Source: UBA4417 sp964420555
Lineage (GTDB): Bacteria; Bacteroidota; Bacteroidia; Bacteroidales; UBA4417
DNA length: 64,000 nt
NCBI GenBank assembly: GCA_964420555.1
Contig: CAYQTT010000003.1
Span: forward strand, 1-64,000
Reading direction: 5' to 3'
Under the pieces are notes generated by a model, which was not told the origin of the DNA, did not search any database, and was given only the letters and a program-made list of their open reading frames with translations. Of the stretch, positions 60,666 to 64,000 are shown piece after piece. Position numbers and translations under genes: made by a program. Position 1 is the stretch's first letter, and each line of letters opens with the position of its first letter.

Positions 60666-62417
60666 TTAAATGACTTTTGTATATTTCCGTTTCCGGAGAT
60701 AACCCTGAACAAATGCAAATACCAGCACCAGCAATATTGGCACCAATGTATTGATTATCTGCCATTTTGTGCGCTCAGCATCCACGCGTGCAGCGTCGAG
60801 TATGCGTAATTTCACTTCGCGCGAACGCACCGAAAGCAATCCTGAATCGTCGCATAAATAATTAACTGCATTCAATACAAAATCCTGGTTACCGAAACGC
60901 TGCCCGGTATATTTATCGTATCCCAGTGGCAATGGAACAGGGCTTGCAGTTCCTGCCTGAAGCTGATTTTTGATAATATCACCGTCGGCCACTACTATCA
61001 TCTGTGTTTTAGGGCTTTTCCCGATAAAGCCAACTTCGGGAGATTCTGCAATTTCCTGTGGCACACGGTCGAGGAACAACGAATTAAATTCCCCATCCAA
61101 TAAAACAGCTACCGGCTGATAAGGCTGGTTGAACATCTGAACATCGGGTTTCTGATACAGGTAGCTCAAACTGATCATAACCGGTGTATTCAGCACCCTG
61201 GAGTAACGCGATGTTGCCAGCAGAATGGTCTTTTTAACGCCAGGTGTATCGAGTGTGTCGATACTGCTTACAAACTCAGTTTTTATAGCGTTCAGGTTGC
61301 GGACTATCGGGTGCGAGGAAGTTGGTATAAGCACCGGGAAGAATATCCATGGTATAAGTTTCTGATTGCCTTTCTGATCAATAACTACAGGAATCGGAAG
61401 CGAATTTACATCCACTAACAGGTTGCTGTTAAGCCTCACTCCGTAATTAAAAAGCATATCGTCGAGGTTCATTTCGTGCGTGAGAGCGACAGTTTTATCG
61501 GTTTTCTGCAGACTGTCCATTTCGGCATATACCGGATCGATAAACCACAGCGCTTTGCCACCATGCATAATATACTGGTCGATGATAAATTTATCGCGCT
61601 CGTCCTTAGTGAAAATGGAATCGGGCTTGGCAATAATAATTGCTTTGTATTTATTTTTGATTGTATATTCAGTCGAATCTTTTCCTTTTGCAACGCGGTT
61701 GGTGAGTGCCGATAGTCGTCCGTCGATACGAACGTGGTCAATTTCGTAGTATTCGCTTAAAGCTTCCTCAATGCTGGCAGTATATTCAGCTGTTAATTCG
61801 CCATGTCCTTCGATGAACGCAATTTTTGGTTTCTGCGATACGGTGAGTTTCCTGATCACGTTGATAAGCTGAAATTCGAGCGCCTGAACCGAGTTATTTA
61901 AAACTTCTTCAGGTGGTTTGCCTACCTGTGTAAGCAACAGGTCGAGAGGCAGTTCCCTGCTGCGGTAAGCTACAAGAGCGCCGGGAAAAATAATTTTGCT
62001 GGATGTTTCGGCATCTTCACGCACATTAAGTTCAGTGGCATTTAATCCCGACTCTGCCAGTTTAGTGTACATTGCTTCGAGATCTGTTTTGCTTTTGCCT
62101 GTGGTGGGATCGATAAATTCGTATTCAATATAATCGGAATACGCGCGGAACTGGTTGAGCATTTCGCGTGTTTCGTTGCGCAGGCGTTTGAAACCTGCCG
62201 GAAATTCGCCTTCGAGATACACTTTGAAGTACACCACGTCTTTGAGATCTTTGAGCATTTTACGTGTCGAAGGTGTAAGGGTATAGCGTTTTTCGGCTGT
62301 AAGATCGAGGCGGTAAAAAGCAAATGAGCCTATAATATTCACCATTACAATTATGGCTAATCCTATGGCAAGTTGCACGAAACTGTTGCGCCTGATATTT
62401 TTTCTGTTCTCTGTCAT
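60666..62417 (-). CDS. gldG: GldG-like ABC-type auxiliary membrane protein
   Basis: A 583-residue protein. One N-terminal helix (FVQLAIGLAIIVMVNIIGSFAFY), a large extracytoplasmic region with EKRYTLTPSTRKMLKDLKDVVYFKVY, IAFIEGHGELT and GKALWFIDPVYAEMDSL (an ABC-transporter auxiliary IFT-like module), and a C-terminal helix (IINTLVPILLVLVFAFVQGYL). This matches GldG, which with GldF and the ATPase GldA supports gliding and some T9SS functions. It starts 19 bp after gldF. The ATPase gene gldA is not in the window. Confidence 0.9.
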   Translation of the reverse strand: MTENRKNIRRNSFVQLAIGLAIIVMVNIIGSFAFYRLDLTAEKRYTLTPSTRKMLKDLKDVVYFKVYLEGEFPAGFKRLRNETREMLNQFRAYSDYIEYEFIDPTTGKSKTDLEAMYTKLAESGLNATELNVREDAETSSKIIFPGALVAYRSRELPLDLLLTQVGKPPEEVLNNSVQALEFQLINVIRKLTVSQKPKIAFIEGHGELTAEYTASIEEALSEYYEIDHVRIDGRLSALTNRVAKGKDSTEYTIKNKYKAIIIAKPDSIFTKDERDKFIIDQYIMHGGKALWFIDPVYAEMDSLQKTDKTVALTHEMNLDDMLFNYGVRLNSNLLVDVNSLPIPVVIDQKGNQKLIPWIFFPVLIPTSSHPIVRNLNAIKTEFVSSIDTLDTPGVKKTILLATSRYSRVLNTPVMISLSYLYQKPDVQMFNQPYQPVAVLLDGEFNSLFLDRVPQEIAESPEVGFIGKSPKTQMIVVADGDIIKNQLQAGTASPVPLPLGYDKYTGQRFGNQDFVLNAVNYLCDDSGLLSVRSREVKLRILDAARVDAERTKWQIINTLVPILLVLVFAFVQGYLRKRKYTKVI

Positions 62418-62436
62418 GTCTCTTCTTTTATCAGGG

Positions 62437-63168
62437 TTACCACTTTCTTCGTTCGAGCCTGAAGCGCGTAAGCATCAGGAAAACAGCTATCAGACTTAAA
62501 AAATAGATTACATCGCGCGTATCGATCACGCCCCGGCTCATTCCGGTGTAATGATAATTGATGCCGAGCTGGCTTACCAGCAATCCGAAGGAGCCAAAAA
62601 ATGCCAGGTCGTAAATAAACTCAAACCCTATATACATAAACCCGCTGAGGAAAACGGCGATAAGAAAGGAAACAATCTGGTTATTGGAAATGGCTGAAGC
62701 AAAAATCCCTATTGCCACAAACCCTGCTCCCAAAAATATCAAACCGATGTACGAGCCCCAGGTTCCGCCATGATCGAGGTTTCCGGGAGGCATTCCAAGA
62801 TTATAAACAGTGATATAATAAATAAGCGTTGGCAATATCGCAATAACCACCAATATCAATCCTGCCAGGTATTTAGCAAGAATAATTTCGATATCGGTAA
62901 TTGGTTTGGTGAGCAGCATTTCCATAGTGCCGGTTTTGTGCTCTTCGGCAAACGACCGCATAGTAATGGCCGGAATAAGGAAAAGGAAAACCCAGGGCGC
63001 GAGCATAAAAAAGTTGTCGATGCTGGCGTATCCATAGTCGAGGATATTGAATTGTAGCGGGAAAACCCAGAGGAACAGCCCGTTAATGAGCAGGAATACG
63101 ATAATAACCGCATACCCTATCAGTGAACTTAAAAATGTGCTGATCTCTTTACGTAATAATGTGTACAT
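62437..63168 (-). CDS. gldF: GldF-like ABC-2 permease
   Basis: About 243 residues from the ATG at 63168 (the frame extends to 63198 with MRLRTERHIS, which lies in the leader). Six membrane helices follow the MYTLLRKEISTFLSSLIGY start (e.g. VIIVFLLINGLFLWVFPL, WVFLFLIPAITMRSFAEEHKTGTMEMLLTKPITDIEII, the ABC-2 coupling region, and FLSLIAVFLMLTRF). It pairs with gldG and the DUF4340 gene in one operon. Exported role in gliding is by family only. Confidence 0.9.
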   Translation of the reverse strand: MYTLLRKEISTFLSSLIGYAVIIVFLLINGLFLWVFPLQFNILDYGYASIDNFFMLAPWVFLFLIPAITMRSFAEEHKTGTMEMLLTKPITDIEIILAKYLAGLILVVIAILPTLIYYITVYNLGMPPGNLDHGGTWGSYIGLIFLGAGFVAIGIFASAISNNQIVSFLIAVFLSGFMYIGFEFIYDLAFFGSFGLLVSQLGINYHYTGMSRGVIDTRDVIYFLSLIAVFLMLTRFRLERRKW

Positions 63169-63198
63169 GCTTATGTGCCTTTCGGTTCGGAGGCGCAA

Positions 63199-63425
63199 AA
63201 TTAATGATTTTGATCGGGTATTAAAAAGGTAATATTTAATGAAACAAATACCTGTTTTGTATCAAAAGTAAGTGTATAGTTATAAGTTGTTAAAAATGTG
63301 ATTTTGATCTGGTAAAGACATTGATTAAATCATTAAAACTTGTAAAAAATACAAGTTTTAATGATTTCAACGGATCAGCATTCCCGCCTTTGTTAACGAA
63401 TAATTAAGTCTGGTTTAAATTTTTC
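63199..63425. other. intergenic region with an 18-bp perfect inverted repeat
   Basis: AAATCATTAAAACTTGTA (63327-63344) pairs perfectly with its complement at 63350-63367 (loop of 5 nt). No T-run follows on either strand, so this is not an ordinary terminator. The rest is AT-rich and unassigned. Confidence 0.75.
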
Positions 63426-64000
63426 TCAGAAGTTAATCTTCAATCCAAAATTAAGACCAACACTGCCATATGGCATCTTAAATTTTAATTCTTTTGATGG
63501 TTCCGATTCTGATGGCGGATTGGCAGAATCGAATGTATAACTATCGACAAATTCTATTTCTTTTACACTTGTTGTTGTAAATGGCAACTGGTCAACTCCA
63601 TTAAGGGTTGATTCAGTCAATTCGCCTTTAGTTGGCGAATAGGATAAATTTACCAGATCTATTTCACCAAAAATTGAGATATTATCATTAATAGTATAAA
63701 TAGCACCTAATGCTGAATTAAGACCTAATGCAAATCCTCCGTTATATTTCCTTTTCTGAACCCTTATGTCTCCATCAATATCAGAATCATCATCAATAAA
63801 AAAAGAACCAGTACCAATTAACAATCCAAATTTTGCATACGGATTAATTCCTTCAAAACCAGAAGCAATAACAAGAGAAGGAATAAAACGCAGCATATTC
63901 GAATGCACCGTTTGTTCATATGTGGTATGTGTAGCACCAAAGTTTGACTCATTCGAAAATTTGGTCGTGCCACCTAACAAATAAGAAATTCCTAATTCGG
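63426..64000 (-). CDS. outer-membrane beta-barrel protein, 5' end beyond the window
   Basis: The frame runs from the stop at 63426 to the right edge without a stop, so the gene is truncated by the window; the visible part is about 191 residues. Beta-barrel character is clear (ELGISYLLGGTTKFSN at the edge, MLRFIPSLVIASGFEGINPYAKFGLLIGTG, NISIFGEIDLVNLSYSP) with the terminal strand KMPYGSVGLNFGLKINF ending in Phe, the outer-membrane insertion signal. A tract of Asp (DDDSDIDGDI) forms a probable extracellular loop. Function unknown. Confidence 0.8.
   Translation of the reverse strand, partial: ELGISYLLGGTTKFSNESNFGATHTTYEQTVHSNMLRFIPSLVIASGFEGINPYAKFGLLIGTGSFFIDDDSDIDGDIRVQKRKYNGGFALGLNSALGAIYTINDNISIFGEIDLVNLSYSPTKGELTESTLNGVDQLPFTTTSVKEIEFVDSYTFDSANPPSESEPSKELKFKMPYGSVGLNFGLKINF

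Noticed and set aside
1..64000. tRNA or rRNA genes
   Set aside because: No T-loop/anticodon patterns or conserved rRNA segments were found in the intergenic stretches.

Overview
The window looks like a chromosomal stretch of a member of the Bacteroidota, most likely a free-living Bacteroidales-type anaerobe or facultative anaerobe (taxonomy is inference). Supporting signs seen in the sequence are five secreted proteins with C-terminal type IX secretion (T9SS) sorting domains, gliding-motility-type genes (gldF/gldG and a GldN-like lipoprotein), several intergenic matches to the Bacteroidota promoter (TTTG ... TAnnTTTG), AT-rich leaders without Shine-Dalgarno sequences, and a split proton-translocating transhydrogenase. 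I found no rRNA, tRNA, CRISPR array, phage or transposase gene.

Layout. 1-300: a 21-bp tandem repeat array. 425-2592: a regulator/protease (XRE + ImmA/IrrE) overlapping a PIN-domain gene, followed by a small unknown gene; a large dyad and a good promoter lie upstream. 2727-4452: an unknown protein with a carboxypeptidase-regulatory-like domain and a small secreted protein. 4493-7228 (minus): O-methyltransferase coupled to an M16 peptidase, and a stand-alone GldN-like lipoprotein. 7285-14287: amino-acid PLP enzymes (D-threonine-aldolase/D-serine-dehydratase-like, MalY/PatB C-S lyase, L-threonine aldolase) around a large PEP-synthase-like ATP-binding protein on the minus strand. 14691-26111: mostly exported proteins (PQQ-type propeller, three T9SS cargo proteins including a triplicated DUF4397 protein, and an M6 metalloprotease). 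26488-29420: pntAA-pntAB-pntB. 29737-31386: arsR, a C_GCAxxG_C_C protein and arsM. 31452-36881: small genes, a DcaP-like porin, a helix-turn-helix regulator and a lipoprotein. 37155-44701: a histidine kinase with a SpoIIAA-like tail, a cysteine-less rhodanese, a YhhQ-type queuosine precursor transporter, and the second large PEP-synthase-like protein. 45058-46407: glutamate dehydrogenase. 47201-51019: a C1-family cysteine protease with a T9SS domain. 51237-57489: TetR-controlled TolC/HlyD/two-permease efflux operon. 58358-59344: UDP-sugar epimerase. 59506-63168: gldF-gldG-DUF4340. The right edge cuts an outer-membrane beta-barrel gene.

The most unusual items are (i) two paralogous, apparently undercharacterised proteins that join receiver-like domains to a PPDK/PEP-synthase ATP-grasp domain but lack the phosphohistidine and PEP-binding domains, (ii) the XRE-ImmA/IrrE + PIN module with a 30-bp dyad upstream, (iii) a histidine kinase fused to a SpoIIAA-like domain, and (iv) inverted repeats of TTAGTC/GACTAA flanking tetR that probably couple it to the efflux operon. 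Several intergenic regions carry short tandem or dispersed palindromic repeats. All functional statements rest on reading the sequence and on family knowledge; no database search was run.
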